This document shows, in pieces, positions 8,345-17,039 of a DNA stretch of 50,338 bases. Source of the stretch: Candidatus Gaiellasilicea maunaloa. GTDB lineage: Bacteria; Actinomycetota; Thermoleophilia; Gaiellales; Gaiellaceae. Numbering within the stretch: the stretch's first letter is position 1; every line of letters begins with the position of its first letter. The stretch spans positions 1 through 50,338 of the forward strand of contig JANDLU010000017.1 in the NCBI GenBank assembly GCA_024330215.1, given 5' to 3'. The notes under the pieces were generated by a model. It ran no database searches. It was not told the DNA's origin and saw only the letters and a program-made list of their open reading frames with translations. A program made the position numbers and the translations under genes.

Positions 8345-8749
8345 CTAGCTCGCCGGATGGTGCGGGTGCTCGTCGGCCGGAGGTTCGTCGGCCGGAGGCT
8401 CGTCGGCCGGAGGCTCGTCGGCCGGAGGCTCGTCGGCCGGAGGCTCGTCGGCCGGAGGCTCGTCGGCGGGAGGCTCGTCGTCGCATGACGTGAAGATCCA
8501 CGGTCCCGGGATCGGACCGAGCCCGATCCAGATCGCTGCGAAGACGGCTTCGGTCTCCGGGTGCTCTGCCCGGACGGCGTCCTGGATCTGCCCGAGATTC
8601 CCGCCGCGCACGACCTTCTGCAAATCGTCGCTCAGACCCGAGCCGACGAACGTAGAGTCGGGATCCTTGTCGAACTGCTCGAGCAACTCGGGAGAGTGAC
8701 AGAGCGAGATCAGGAAGTTCGTTAGTGGAGCGCGTCTCTCCGGAGCCAT
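8345..8749 (-). CDS. Candidate split-borosin RiPP precursor
   Basis: 134 residues from the ATG at 8749 (an upstream TTG at 8785 would add 12). Residues about 8-62 form a small helical leader ([30 protein letters not shown]), resembling the LigA/Nif11-like borosin-binding domain of split borosin precursors. A hydrophobic stretch follows (residues about 69-88, [17 protein letters not shown]), which is the candidate methylated core. Seven exact DEPPA repeats come next, then DEHPHHPAS and a TAG. No strong Shine-Dalgarno precedes the ATG. The methyltransferase frame begins immediately after the TAG, in phase. Assignment rests on the leader, the hydrophobic core and the adjacent borosin-type methyltransferase; a non-RiPP linker protein is the alternative. 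Confidence 0.7.
   Translation of the reverse strand: MAPERRAPLTNFLISLCHSPELLEQFDKDPDSTFVGSGLSDDLQKVVRGGNLGQIQDAVRAEHPETEAVFAAIWIGLGPIPGPWIFTSCDDEPPADEPPADEPPADEPPADEPPADEPPADEPPADEHPHHPAS
8375..8479 (-). repeat. 15-bp coding repeat, seven DEPPA units
   Basis: Seven head-to-tail 15-bp units encode Asp-Glu-Pro-Pro-Ala inside the precursor gene. The units are almost identical in DNA, with one or two base changes in the outermost copies. Copy-number change would preserve frame. The peptide would be acidic, extended and soluble, fitting a follower or linker. Confidence 0.9.
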
Positions 8750-8838
8750 GTGCGCGAAGCTACAAGAGTCCCTCGCCGTCGTCAAGGGGGACGACGGCGC
8801 GCAGGTGTGCGCTCGGGAAATCGGGGTAGATCGGCCTC

Positions 8839-9000
8839 ATGGACGAACCGACCGAGAAGCCGAGAGAGCTCGCCGAGGAGGTCGAGCAGGGGCGTTCGGC
8901 ACGAACGCCGGCTCTTGCGATCTCGGGCGTGGCGATGGCGATCGGCGGGCTCTTCCTCGTGATCGGTGGGATCGCGTTGGCGGTCTATCTGCTGGCCTGA
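8839..9000 (+). CDS. Small single-pass membrane protein (53 aa)
   Basis: ATG at 8839, TGA at 8998-9000. The first ~23 residues are charged (MDEPTEKPRELAEEVEQG), followed by a glycine/alanine-rich hydrophobic helix ending VYLLA. It is divergent from the borosin-like precursor (start 8749) and lies just before lhr. No Shine-Dalgarno is obvious. It could be a small membrane factor for either neighbour, but no function can be assigned. Confidence 0.6.
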   Translation: MDEPTEKPRELAEEVEQGRSARTPALAISGVAMAIGGLFLVIGGIALAVYLLA

Positions 9001-9051
9001 CCAGCTGCTCGCCTGACGGGGCTACGCGCCTCGCCGGGCTAGTCTGAGAGG

Positions 9052-12000
9052 ATGGATCCGCTCGCTCCGTTCTCACCGAAGACGCGGGCCTGGTTCGAGC
9101 AGGCGTTCGCGGCACCGACGCCCGCGCAGGCGGCCGGCTGGCCGGCGATCGCGAGCGGCGAGCACGTCCTGATTCAGGCGCCGACCGGCTCCGGCAAGAC
9201 GCTCGCCGCGTTCCTCTATGGGATCGACCGGCTCGACCAGACCCCCGGCGAGGGCCTGCGCCTGCTCTACATCTCGCCGCTGAAGGCGCTCAACTACGAC
9301 GTCGAGCGAAACCTGCGCGGCCCGCTCGCCGGCCTCCGCTCGGAGCTCCGCGTCGGCGTCCGCACCGGCGACACGCCGCAGAGGGAGCGGCAGGCGATGC
9401 TCCGGAGCGCGCCGGACATCCTGATCACGACCCCGGAATCGCTCTTCCTTCTCCTCACGTCTCAGGCCCGCGAGCTGCTGCGCGCGGTCGAGACCGTGAT
9501 CGTCGACGAGGTTCACGCTGTGGCGGGAACCAAACGTGGAGCCCACCTGACGCTCTCGTTGGAACGCCTGGATGCCCTACTAGACAAACCAATGCAACGC
9601 ATTGGCTTGTCAGCGACGCAGCGCCCGATCGAGGAGATCGGCCGCTTCGTCAGCGGCGACCGCCCGATCCAGATCGTCGACGCGGGCACGCGCAAGGAGC
9701 TCGATCTCCAGATCGTCGTTCCCGTCGAGGACATGCGCGAGCCCGGTGGGCGTGCCTACGAGAACCCGCCCGAGGCGGACGGCAGCCACCTCGCTGTCAG
9801 CACGGAGGGCGGGCCGAGCCTGGGTGGAACAGGCTCGATCTGGCCCTCGATCTACCCGGCCCTGCTCGAGCTCGTTCGCGAGCATCGCTCGACGATCGTC
9901 TTCGTCAACAACCGCCGCCTCGCCGAGCGGCTTGCGCTGCGGCTGAACGAGCTGGCCGAGGAAGAGATCGCGCGCGCACACCACGGCTCGCTCGCGCGCG
10001 AGCAGCGGGTCGAGATCGAGGAGCTTCTGAAGGCGGGGCAGATCCCATGCCTCGTCGCGACCTCCAGCCTCGAGCTCGGGATCGACATGGGCGCCGTCGA
10101 CCTCGTGATCCAGGTCGAGAGCCCGAAGTCGGTCGCGCGCGGGCTTCAGCGCGTCGGCCGCGCCGGACACGAGCTCGGCTCGATCTCGAAGGGTCGGATC
10201 TTCCCGAAGTTCCGCGCCGACCTCCTCGAGTGCGCGGTGGTCGCCCGGGCGATGCGCGAGGGCGCGATCGAGGAGACGGCCATTCCGAGAAACCCGCTCG
10301 ATGTGCTGGCCCAGCACATCGTCGCAATCTCGGCGTCAGCCGAGATTGCGATAGACGAGCTCCATACACTCGTGCGTGGGGCGTATCCGTTCTCCGATCT
10401 TTCTCGCTCGCAGCTCGAGAACGTCCTCGACATGCTCGCGGGCCGTTACCCGTCGGATGAGTTCGCCGAGCTACGGCCGCGAATCGTCTGGGACCGCACC
10501 GCGGGCGTGATCCGCGGCCGCACCGGGGCGCAGCGGCTCGCGATCACGAACGCGGGCACGATCCCGGATCGCGGCTTATTCGGCGTCCATCTCGTCGGTT
10601 CCGCTGCCGAGAAGGGGGGCGGCCGGGTCGGCGAGCTCGACGAGGAGATGGTCTACGAGGCTCGGCAGGGTCAGACCTTCATGCTCGGCGCCTCGACGTG
10701 GCGGATCGAGGAGATCACTCGCGATCGCGTGCTCGTCTCGCCCGCTCCGGGTGCGCCGGGTGCGATCCCGTTCTGGAAGGGTGAGGGCGTCGGCCGGCCC
10801 TACGAGTTGGGTGAGCGGATAGGCGCAGCCTCGCGTTCGCTCGTCGCTTTGTCTGACGACAAAGCGATAGACGTGATGCGTTCCGAGTATTTCCTTGACG
10901 ATCGGGCTGCGCGGAACCTTCTATCGTTCCTGCGCGAGCAGGAACGACACACCACGGTCGTTCCCTCAGATCGAACCGTGGTCGTCGAGCGCTTCCGCGA
11001 CGAGATCGGCGACTGGCGCGTCTGCATCCTCACGCCCTTCGGCGGCCGCGTGCACGCGCCCTGGGGCATGGCGCTGACCGCGCGGCTGCGCGACGCGCTC
11101 GGAATCGAGGCGCAGTCGATCTGGTCGGACGACGGGATCGCGCTGCATCTTGCGGACTCCGATGCGCCGCCGCCGCTCGCCGCCCTCGAGCTCGCACCGG
11201 ACGAGCTCGAGGAGCTCGTCGTCCAGGAGGTGGGGCAGACCGCGCTCTTCGGCGCGCGCTTCCGCGAGAACGCCTCGCGCGCGCTCCTGATCCCGCGTCG
11301 GCGGCCGGGGCAGCGGACGCCGCTCTGGCAGCAGCGCCTGAAGGCGCAGAACCTACTTCAGGTCGCGCGCAAGTACGGCTCGTTCCCGATCGTGCTCGAG
11401 ACCTACCGGGAGTGCCTCCAGGACGTCTTCGACCTGCCCGCGCTGAAGCAGATCCTCCAGGGCATGCTGACGCGCGAGCTCGACGTCGTCGAGGTGGAGA
11501 CGAGCTCCGCGTCGCCGTTCGCGTCGTCGCTCCTCTTCGACTACGTCGCGACCTACATGTATGAGGACGACACCCCGCCCGCCGAGCGGCGGGCGCAGGC
11601 GCTCTCGCTCGACAGGGACCTGCTCCGCGAGCTGCTCGGCCAGGAGGAGCTGCGCGAGCTGATCGACGCCGACGCGCTCGCCGAGGTCGAGGCGCAGCTT
11701 CGCGGCACGCCACGAAACGCCGACGAGCTGGACGACGTCCTGCGGCGCCGAGGTCATCTCTTCGAGGGCGAGTACGACGCCGGCTTCATGGAGACGCTCT
11801 TGCGAGAACGTAGAGCGATCCGTGTCCGCCTAGCCGGAAATGACGCAGTCATCTCCGGCCTCGATGCGGGCCGTTATCGCGATGCGCTCGGAGTGATGCC
11901 GCCGGGCGGGCTCCCGGAGGCGTTCCTCGAGGGCGGCCTCGACTCGCTGCGTCAGCTCGTGCTCCGCTTCGCGACCGGCCGCGGCCCCTTTACGACCGGC

Positions 12001-13398
12001 GAGGCCGAGGAGCGCTTCGGGCTCGAGTTGGGCGGGCTCCTGCACGAGCTCGAGCGCACCGATCGGCTCGTCCGTGGCGAGCTGCGGCCCGGTGGGAGCG
12101 AGCGCGAATGGTGCGATCCGGAGGTGCTCCGACGGCTCAGGCGCGCATCGCTCGCAGCGCTGCGGAAGGAGGTCGAGCCGGCCGAGCAGGCGGTTCTCGG
12201 GCGGTTCCTCCCGGCGTGGCACGGGATCGGCAGGCGCGCGAGCCTGCGCGAGGCGATCGTGCCGTTGCAGGGGCTCCCGCTCCCGGTCTCGCTCTGGGAG
12301 TCCGAGGTGCTGCCGCGGCGCGTTCCGAACTACCAGGCCGCGTGGCTCGACGCCCTCTGCGCCTCGGGCGAGGTCGTCTGGGTCGGCGCGGGGCTGGACC
12401 GGGTAGCCGTCTACTTCCGCGACGATGCGCCGCTGCTCGGCCGGTCGGGAGCTGCGACGCCGCCCGAGGGCGAGGCCGCAGCGGCGATCCGGCGCGCGCT
12501 CTCGCAGAGCGCCGAGTTCTGGGATCCGCTCCTCGAGGCGACCGCTCTCGAGCCCGACGCGGCGCTGCCCGCTCTCTGGGATCTCGTCTGGGCAGGCGAG
12601 GTGACGAACGATGCCTGGACGCCGCTGCGCGCCGGCCGCCGCTACGCGAGCCCTAGCAACAGGCTGTTACAAGGCCGTTCGCGCCGGTTCTCGCGCACCC
12701 GCGCCGCCGGGATCACCGCCACACAGGGGCGTTGGACGCTCACTGACGAGCTCTTTCCTGGAACACCCGACCGACGCGCGCTCGCCGAGCTCCTGCTCGA
12801 ACGGCAGGGGATCGTCACCCGCGACGGCGTCCGCGGCGAGGGGATCCCAGGCGGCTACGGCGCCGTCTACGGCGAGCTCAAGGATCTGGAGACGATCGGC
12901 GCCTGCCGCCGCGGCTACTTCGTCGAGGGCCTCGGCGGGGCCCAGTTCGCGCTCGCCGGCGCGGTCGAGCGGCTGCGCGAGCTCCGCTCCGACACCGGGG
13001 CGGGGGACGACGATCCGGAGCCGCTCGTGCTCGCCGCTGCCGACCCCGCTCAGCCGTACGGTGCCGCGCTTCCGTGGCCGAGGCGCGCGGGAGCTCGCGC
13101 GGCCCGCGTGGCCGGGGCGCAGGTCGTTCTCCTCGGCGGTGAGGCGGTGCTCTTCGTCGAGCGCGGCGGGCGGACGCTCGTGCCGCTTCGCGACCCCGAC
13201 GAGGCCTGGCTCCGCCCCGCGATCGTGGCGCTGGTCGCAAACGTCCGGACGGGCTCGGGCTCGGGCACGGCCGGCAGACCGAAGCGACTTGCGGTGGAGC
13301 GCTTCGACGGGAAGCCCGTCGTCGAGAGCGAGGTGCTGCCGCTCCTCGTCGAGGCGGGCTTCCTCGCCGGGCCGCGCCGCGCCGTCTTGCGCTCTTGA
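9052..13398 (+). CDS. lhr: Lhr-type superfamily 2 ATP-dependent helicase
   Basis: 1448 residues, the length of the long bacterial Lhr helicases. Visible motifs: Walker A APTGSGKT at about residues 43-50; motif II DEVH at about 152-155 with AVAGTKRGAHL directly after, a strong Lhr signature; motif III SATQRPIEEIG; and C-terminal helicase elements TSSLELGIDMG, VIQVESPKSVARGLQR and GRAGH. The Lhr-specific DNA-gripping regions and the large C-terminal domain follow. Lhr translocates 3'-5' on single-stranded DNA and unwinds DNA and RNA:DNA hybrids; mycobacterial homologues respond to DNA damage. The start ATG is 51 bp after the small membrane protein gene. Confidence 0.95.
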   Translation: MDPLAPFSPKTRAWFEQAFAAPTPAQAAGWPAIASGEHVLIQAPTGSGKTLAAFLYGIDRLDQTPGEGLRLLYISPLKALNYDVERNLRGPLAGLRSELRVGVRTGDTPQRERQAMLRSAPDILITTPESLFLLLTSQARELLRAVETVIVDEVHAVAGTKRGAHLTLSLERLDALLDKPMQRIGLSATQRPIEEIGRFVSGDRPIQIVDAGTRKELDLQIVVPVEDMREPGGRAYENPPEADGSHLAVSTEGGPSLGGTGSIWPSIYPALLELVREHRSTIVFVNNRRLAERLALRLNELAEEEIARAHHGSLAREQRVEIEELLKAGQIPCLVATSSLELGIDMGAVDLVIQVESPKSVARGLQRVGRAGHELGSISKGRIFPKFRADLLECAVVARAMREGAIEETAIPRNPLDVLAQHIVAISASAEIAIDELHTLVRGAYPFSDLSRSQLENVLDMLAGRYPSDEFAELRPRIVWDRTAGVIRGRTGAQRLAITNAGTIPDRGLFGVHLVGSAAEKGGGRVGELDEEMVYEARQGQTFMLGASTWRIEEITRDRVLVSPAPGAPGAIPFWKGEGVGRPYELGERIGAASRSLVALSDDKAIDVMRSEYFLDDRAARNLLSFLREQERHTTVVPSDRTVVVERFRDEIGDWRVCILTPFGGRVHAPWGMALTARLRDALGIEAQSIWSDDGIALHLADSDAPPPLAALELAPDELEELVVQEVGQTALFGARFRENASRALLIPRRRPGQRTPLWQQRLKAQNLLQVARKYGSFPIVLETYRECLQDVFDLPALKQILQGMLTRELDVVEVETSSASPFASSLLFDYVATYMYEDDTPPAERRAQALSLDRDLLRELLGQEELRELIDADALAEVEAQLRGTPRNADELDDVLRRRGHLFEGEYDAGFMETLLRERRAIRVRLAGNDAVISGLDAGRYRDALGVMPPGGLPEAFLEGGLDSLRQLVLRFATGRGPFTTGEAEERFGLELGGLLHELERTDRLVRGELRPGGSEREWCDPEVLRRLRRASLAALRKEVEPAEQAVLGRFLPAWHGIGRRASLREAIVPLQGLPLPVSLWESEVLPRRVPNYQAAWLDALCASGEVVWVGAGLDRVAVYFRDDAPLLGRSGAATPPEGEAAAAIRRALSQSAEFWDPLLEATALEPDAALPALWDLVWAGEVTNDAWTPLRAGRRYASPSNRLLQGRSRRFSRTRAAGITATQGRWTLTDELFPGTPDRRALAELLLERQGIVTRDGVRGEGIPGGYGAVYGELKDLETIGACRRGYFVEGLGGAQFALAGAVERLRELRSDTGAGDDDPEPLVLAAADPAQPYGAALPWPRRAGARAARVAGAQVVLLGGEAVLFVERGGRTLVPLRDPDEAWLRPAIVALVANVRTGSGSGTAGRPKRLAVERFDGKPVVESEVLPLLVEAGFLAGPRRAVLRS

Positions 13399-13429
13399 GT
13401 TTCGGACGCCACAAACCGATTACGAGGCC

Positions 13430-14848
13430 ATGACGCCGACGCTCACCCAGCGGCTCTGGCTGGCGCCGGTGTCGCTGCCACCGGACGAGCGGTGGAGGCT
13501 CGTCGCAGCGCGCGCCGCGTTCATCCTGTTCGTCGTTCAGCCGACGCTCGGGCTCGCCGCAACGGCGACGACGAACACGATCGACGGGATCGTCGTGGGA
13601 GCGACCGTGGTCTCGTATCTGCTCGCCATCCTCATCCTCGGCTTCTACGAGCGGCTACCGACGCTCGTCAAGGCGCTCGCCGCGACCGCAGGCGCGCTCG
13701 TGATCTCGAGCTTCGTCTACTCGCAGCCCGGCGGCGAGGTGTTCGTCCTCCTCTACGTCGGACTCGTGTTCTACGTCAGCTTCTTCTTCAGCCGCCGGCG
13801 TGCGATCGTCCAGGTCGCCCTCGTCGTCCTTCTCGCCACGGCCAGCACGCGCACGGCCGCCAGTGTCGGGGAGATCGTCCGGCTCTCGATTCTGAACGCC
13901 GGCACCCTCGCGGGCGCGGCCGGAATCACGCTCGTGCTCCGCCGTCAGCTCCGTGGCGCGCTCGTGAACGCGATCGCGAGCCGGGCCACGCTCGACGCCT
14001 TCTTCGAGCACGCGGCCGGCGGCTTCGCCTTCCTCGACAGCGACCTGCGCTTCGTTCGGGTCAACGACCCGCTCGCCTCGATGATCGAGCTCCCGGTCGA
14101 GCGGATCGTCGGCCGCAGCGTCCGGGAGATCTTCCCGCATCAGGCGGACGCGGTCGAATCGCTCCTGCGCGCAATCCTTGCGACCGGGGAGCCGGTCGTG
14201 GGGATCGAGCTGGCGAGCGCGGACGGCAGGCGCGACTACCTCGTCGACTACTACCCCGTCGCGGAGACGCTCAAAATCGGCATGTCCGTCGCCGACGTGA
14301 CGCGGCTCAAGCATTCGGAGCGCAGCCTGACGGAGTCGAATCGCCAGCTCACCGTGCTCGCGACGACCGACGAGCTGACCGAGCTGCCGAACCGACGCAG
14401 CTTCTCGGAGCAGCTCTCGCTCGCGCTCGCGCGCGCCCGGAAGAGCGGTTCGGCCGTCGCGCTGCTCTCGATCGATCTCGACCGCTTCAAGGACGTTAAC
14501 GACTCGCTCGGCCATGCCTACGGCGACAGGCTCCTCGCCGAGGTCGCTCGTCTGCTGCGTGAGGCAGCGCGCGAGAACGATGTCGTCGCCCGGATCGGTG
14601 GCGACGAGTTCGTCGTCCTCCTCGCGGAGCTCGACCTACGAGAAGCGCCGAGGCTCACGCAGACCGTGGCCGAGCGGATCCAGGCGCTCCTCTCGGCGCC
14701 AATCTCGATCGGACCCGTGGAGCTGCGAGCCGACGCGAGCATCGGCTCCGCGATCTACCCGCGCGACGCGCACGACGAGGATGGGTTGCTGGGCGCCGCG
14801 GACGCTGCGATGTACCGTCGGAAGACCGCGACCGTGCGTGTTGCGTAG
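13430..14848 (+). CDS. Membrane diguanylate cyclase with PAS and GGDEF
   Basis: 472 residues. The N-terminal ~180 residues hold about five to six hydrophobic helices (FILFVVQPTLGLAAT, VVSYLLAILILGFY, EVFVLLYVGLVFYVSFFF and others). A PAS-like domain follows (FFEHAAGGFAFLDSDLRFV through DVTRLK), then a GGDEF domain with an intact GGDEF motif. The inhibitory I-site RxxD (REND) sits exactly five residues upstream, so synthesis of c-di-GMP with product inhibition is expected. There is no EAL domain. A longer upstream open frame is rejected because it overlaps the end of lhr out of phase. The gene follows lhr by 31 bp and converges on the B12-binding regulator. Confidence 0.9.
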   Translation: MTPTLTQRLWLAPVSLPPDERWRLVAARAAFILFVVQPTLGLAATATTNTIDGIVVGATVVSYLLAILILGFYERLPTLVKALAATAGALVISSFVYSQPGGEVFVLLYVGLVFYVSFFFSRRRAIVQVALVVLLATASTRTAASVGEIVRLSILNAGTLAGAAGITLVLRRQLRGALVNAIASRATLDAFFEHAAGGFAFLDSDLRFVRVNDPLASMIELPVERIVGRSVREIFPHQADAVESLLRAILATGEPVVGIELASADGRRDYLVDYYPVAETLKIGMSVADVTRLKHSERSLTESNRQLTVLATTDELTELPNRRSFSEQLSLALARARKSGSAVALLSIDLDRFKDVNDSLGHAYGDRLLAEVARLLREAARENDVVARIGGDEFVVLLAELDLREAPRLTQTVAERIQALLSAPISIGPVELRADASIGSAIYPRDAHDEDGLLGAADAAMYRRKTATVRVA

Positions 14849-14859
14849 CTCGCGGCGAG

Positions 14860-16236
14860 TCAGGTGGAGCGCAAGCGAGCCGCCACGTCGGCGAGCCCGC
14901 CCGTGATCAGGCGGGCAGGGAGCTTCGTCCCAGCAAGCGCCACGCCCGGGCCGCCCGCGACCACGAGCGGACGGTCGCCGGGAGCCTCCTCCAGCTCCGC
15001 CGCCAGCCGTGCGAGCGACTCGGGCAGGGTGACGCTGAGGCAGACGACGTCGGCGTCGATCCGGCGAGCGACGGAGATCGCTGCGTCGGCGGGCAGATCC
15101 GCGCCGAGATAGACAACGAGCCAGCCGTCCGCCTGCAGCATCACCGCGACTGCCAGCAACCCCAGCTCGTGCTGCTCCCCGGGGGCGCAGGCCAAGACCG
15201 CCGTGCCATGAACACCGCTCCGCCGGTCGGAGAGCATCCGCTCGAGCCGCGAGCGCACCGCTCCGCTCAGCAGATGCTCCTCGGCGATCGTCTCCGAGCC
15301 GGACTCCCAGGCGTCGCCGAGCGTCCGGAGCGCGGGGGCGAGGATCTCGTCGATCGCGACGACGAACGGATGCAGGGTGAACGTCTGCTCGACGAGTCCG
15401 AGCAGGCGCGACGGGTCGCCCTCGCTCGCAGCGGCGACCAGGGCCTCGCGCAACTCGTCCACGTTCTCCGCGGAATCGCCGTGCGCCGACTCGAGGAGAG
15501 CGGCGGCGGCGCCGATTCGGATCCCCTCGCTCAGGCGGTCGCGAAGCCACTTGACGCGCGAGACGTCTATGTCGTCGTAGCGGCGCTGACCGCCGGCGGT
15601 GCGGTGCGGATGGAGGATTCCGTAGCGCCGCTCCCACTTCCGCAGCGTGTCTGGAGCGACGCCGGTCCGGTGCGAGACGGCTGCAATGTTCAATCCTCCG
15701 GGCGACGTTTCCGCCGGCGTGGCCGGCCGGCTCTCGACGTACGCGATCGCGGTTGCGGCGAGATCGCTCAGAACGCGGACGTCGTTCTCGCTCCACTCTC
15801 GCGCGGCCGTATCGACGGCGCAGAACGTACCGACCGCGTGGCCGGACGCGGTGACGAGCGGAATCCCGAGGTATGCGACGACCTCGTGCTCGAACACCGA
15901 GCGTGCTTCGCGCGCGCGCGAGTCCGTCCGCGCGTCGTCGATCGCGAGCGGCGCGCCGAACCGCACGGTGCGGTGGCAGAACGTGTCGGTGACCGGGACC
16001 GCGCCGCGGCGCTGCCAGTCCTGCTCGACCCCGGCGACGCTGATGAAGGACTGGCTCTCCGGTGCGACGAGCGTGAGCAGCGCGATCGGAACGTCGAGGA
16101 GGGAGGTGACGAGGGCGGTCAGTCGATCGAAGACCGCCGAGTCGGACGCGCTGCCGACGCGGATGCGTGTGAGAGCATGGAGTCGGGCCGGGTCGTCGAG
16201 AGCGGCACCGACGGTGAGCGTGCCAGCGTTCTCCAT
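14860..16236 (-). CDS. GAF - MerR - B12-binding regulator (CarH-like)
   Basis: 458 residues. A GAF domain occupies about 20-165. A MerR-type helix-turn-helix lies at about 181-245 (NIAAVSHRTGVAPDTLRKWE, RRYGILHPHR, GQRRY). A cobalamin-binding module follows: the four-helix part has W310-x9-E320-H321, and the Rossmann part has E354-Q-H356-E-L-G359, which supplies the lower axial histidine of base-off B12 binding. This is the CarH/LitR layout of adenosylcobalamin-dependent light-sensing repressors. The residue after Trp310 is Glu, whereas Thermus CarH has His132, the upper ligand formed after illumination. The extra GAF domain is unusual. A longer upstream open frame is rejected because it runs antisense to nei. 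Its start lies 39 bp from the divergent nei gene. Confidence 0.85.
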   Translation of the reverse strand: MENAGTLTVGAALDDPARLHALTRIRVGSASDSAVFDRLTALVTSLLDVPIALLTLVAPESQSFISVAGVEQDWQRRGAVPVTDTFCHRTVRFGAPLAIDDARTDSRAREARSVFEHEVVAYLGIPLVTASGHAVGTFCAVDTAAREWSENDVRVLSDLAATAIAYVESRPATPAETSPGGLNIAAVSHRTGVAPDTLRKWERRYGILHPHRTAGGQRRYDDIDVSRVKWLRDRLSEGIRIGAAAALLESAHGDSAENVDELREALVAAASEGDPSRLLGLVEQTFTLHPFVVAIDEILAPALRTLGDAWESGSETIAEEHLLSGAVRSRLERMLSDRRSGVHGTAVLACAPGEQHELGLLAVAVMLQADGWLVVYLGADLPADAAISVARRIDADVVCLSVTLPESLARLAAELEEAPGDRPLVVAGGPGVALAGTKLPARLITGGLADVAARLRST

Positions 16237-16275
16237 CGGTCTGGAGACACTACCGGCCGCGGCTAGGGTCGGGAG

Positions 16276-17031
16276 ATGCCCGAGGGGGATTCGCTCCACC
16301 GCGCCGCACGGCGTTTGCAGCCCCTCGTTGGGCAGCGGCTCGAGGCGAGCTCGCCGAATCCGCGCGCGCAGGTGACCGGAGTCGCCGAGGCGGTCGACGG
16401 TCGCCTCCTCGAGTCGGTCGAGGCCGTCGGCAAGAATCTCCTGCTCCGCTTCGAGGGCGGGCTCGTCGTTCGCAGTCATCTGCGCATGAGCGGGCGCTGG
16501 CGCCTCGATCCTCGCGGGAAGACGCGATCGGGCCTCCCGTGGCTCGTCCTCCGCGGCGAGGAGGTCGAGGGCGTGCTCTGGAATGGGCCGGTACTCGCTT
16601 TCGAGTCCCGCTCGCTCGGAAGGCTGGGCCAGGACGTGCTCGGCACGGACCTCGACGTCGCCTCGGTCGTCGCTCGGCTCAGGAGCGCGGGAGACCGTCC
16701 TCTCGGCGAGGCGCTCCAGAGCCAGCGGCTCGTGGCGGGGATCGGGAACATGTGGATGGCGGAGGCGCTCTGGGAGATCCGCGTCTCGCCGTGGGCTCGG
16801 GTTCGCGACCTCCCGGACGAGATCCTGGCGGAGGCTGTGGCGGCGGCGCGGCGGCTGATGCAGGCATCGCTCGCGGACGGTCGGCCGGGTCGGAACGTCT
16901 ATCGCCGCGCCGGCCGCCCATGCCGGCGCTGCGGCACGATCGTCAGCTCTCGAGGTCAGGGGGACGCGAACCGCACGGCGTACTGGTGCTCCGGCTGTCA
17001 AGAGGAAGGAGGCGGGGGGCCGGTCGCGTAG
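16276..17031 (+). CDS. Fpg/Nei family DNA glycosylase
   Basis: 251 residues. The N terminus MPEGDSLHRAA supplies the catalytic Pro2 and Glu3 once Met is removed, and PEGD is typical of Nei (endonuclease VIII) rather than Fpg. The middle contains R-HLRMSGRW and the helix-two-turn-helix GIGNMWMAEALW. The C terminus has a zinc finger, C-R-R-C then C-S-G-C about 20 residues later. It should remove oxidised bases and nick abasic sites. It is divergent from the CarH-like regulator across 39 bp, so light- or oxidation-linked control is conceivable but not shown. Confidence 0.92.
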   Translation: MPEGDSLHRAARRLQPLVGQRLEASSPNPRAQVTGVAEAVDGRLLESVEAVGKNLLLRFEGGLVVRSHLRMSGRWRLDPRGKTRSGLPWLVLRGEEVEGVLWNGPVLAFESRSLGRLGQDVLGTDLDVASVVARLRSAGDRPLGEALQSQRLVAGIGNMWMAEALWEIRVSPWARVRDLPDEILAEAVAAARRLMQASLADGRPGRNVYRRAGRPCRRCGTIVSSRGQGDANRTAYWCSGCQEEGGGGPVA

Positions 17032-17039
17032 ACGAAGAG

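Noticed and set aside
8006-8488. Rightward frame ending in repeated RRLVG
   Set aside because: Antisense translation of the DEPPA-encoding repeat and the methyltransferase start; no homology pattern.
8345-8490. DEPPA tract as a CRISPR or non-coding satellite
   Set aside because: No spacers, exact 15-bp coding phase and a consistent peptide, so it is a coding repeat.
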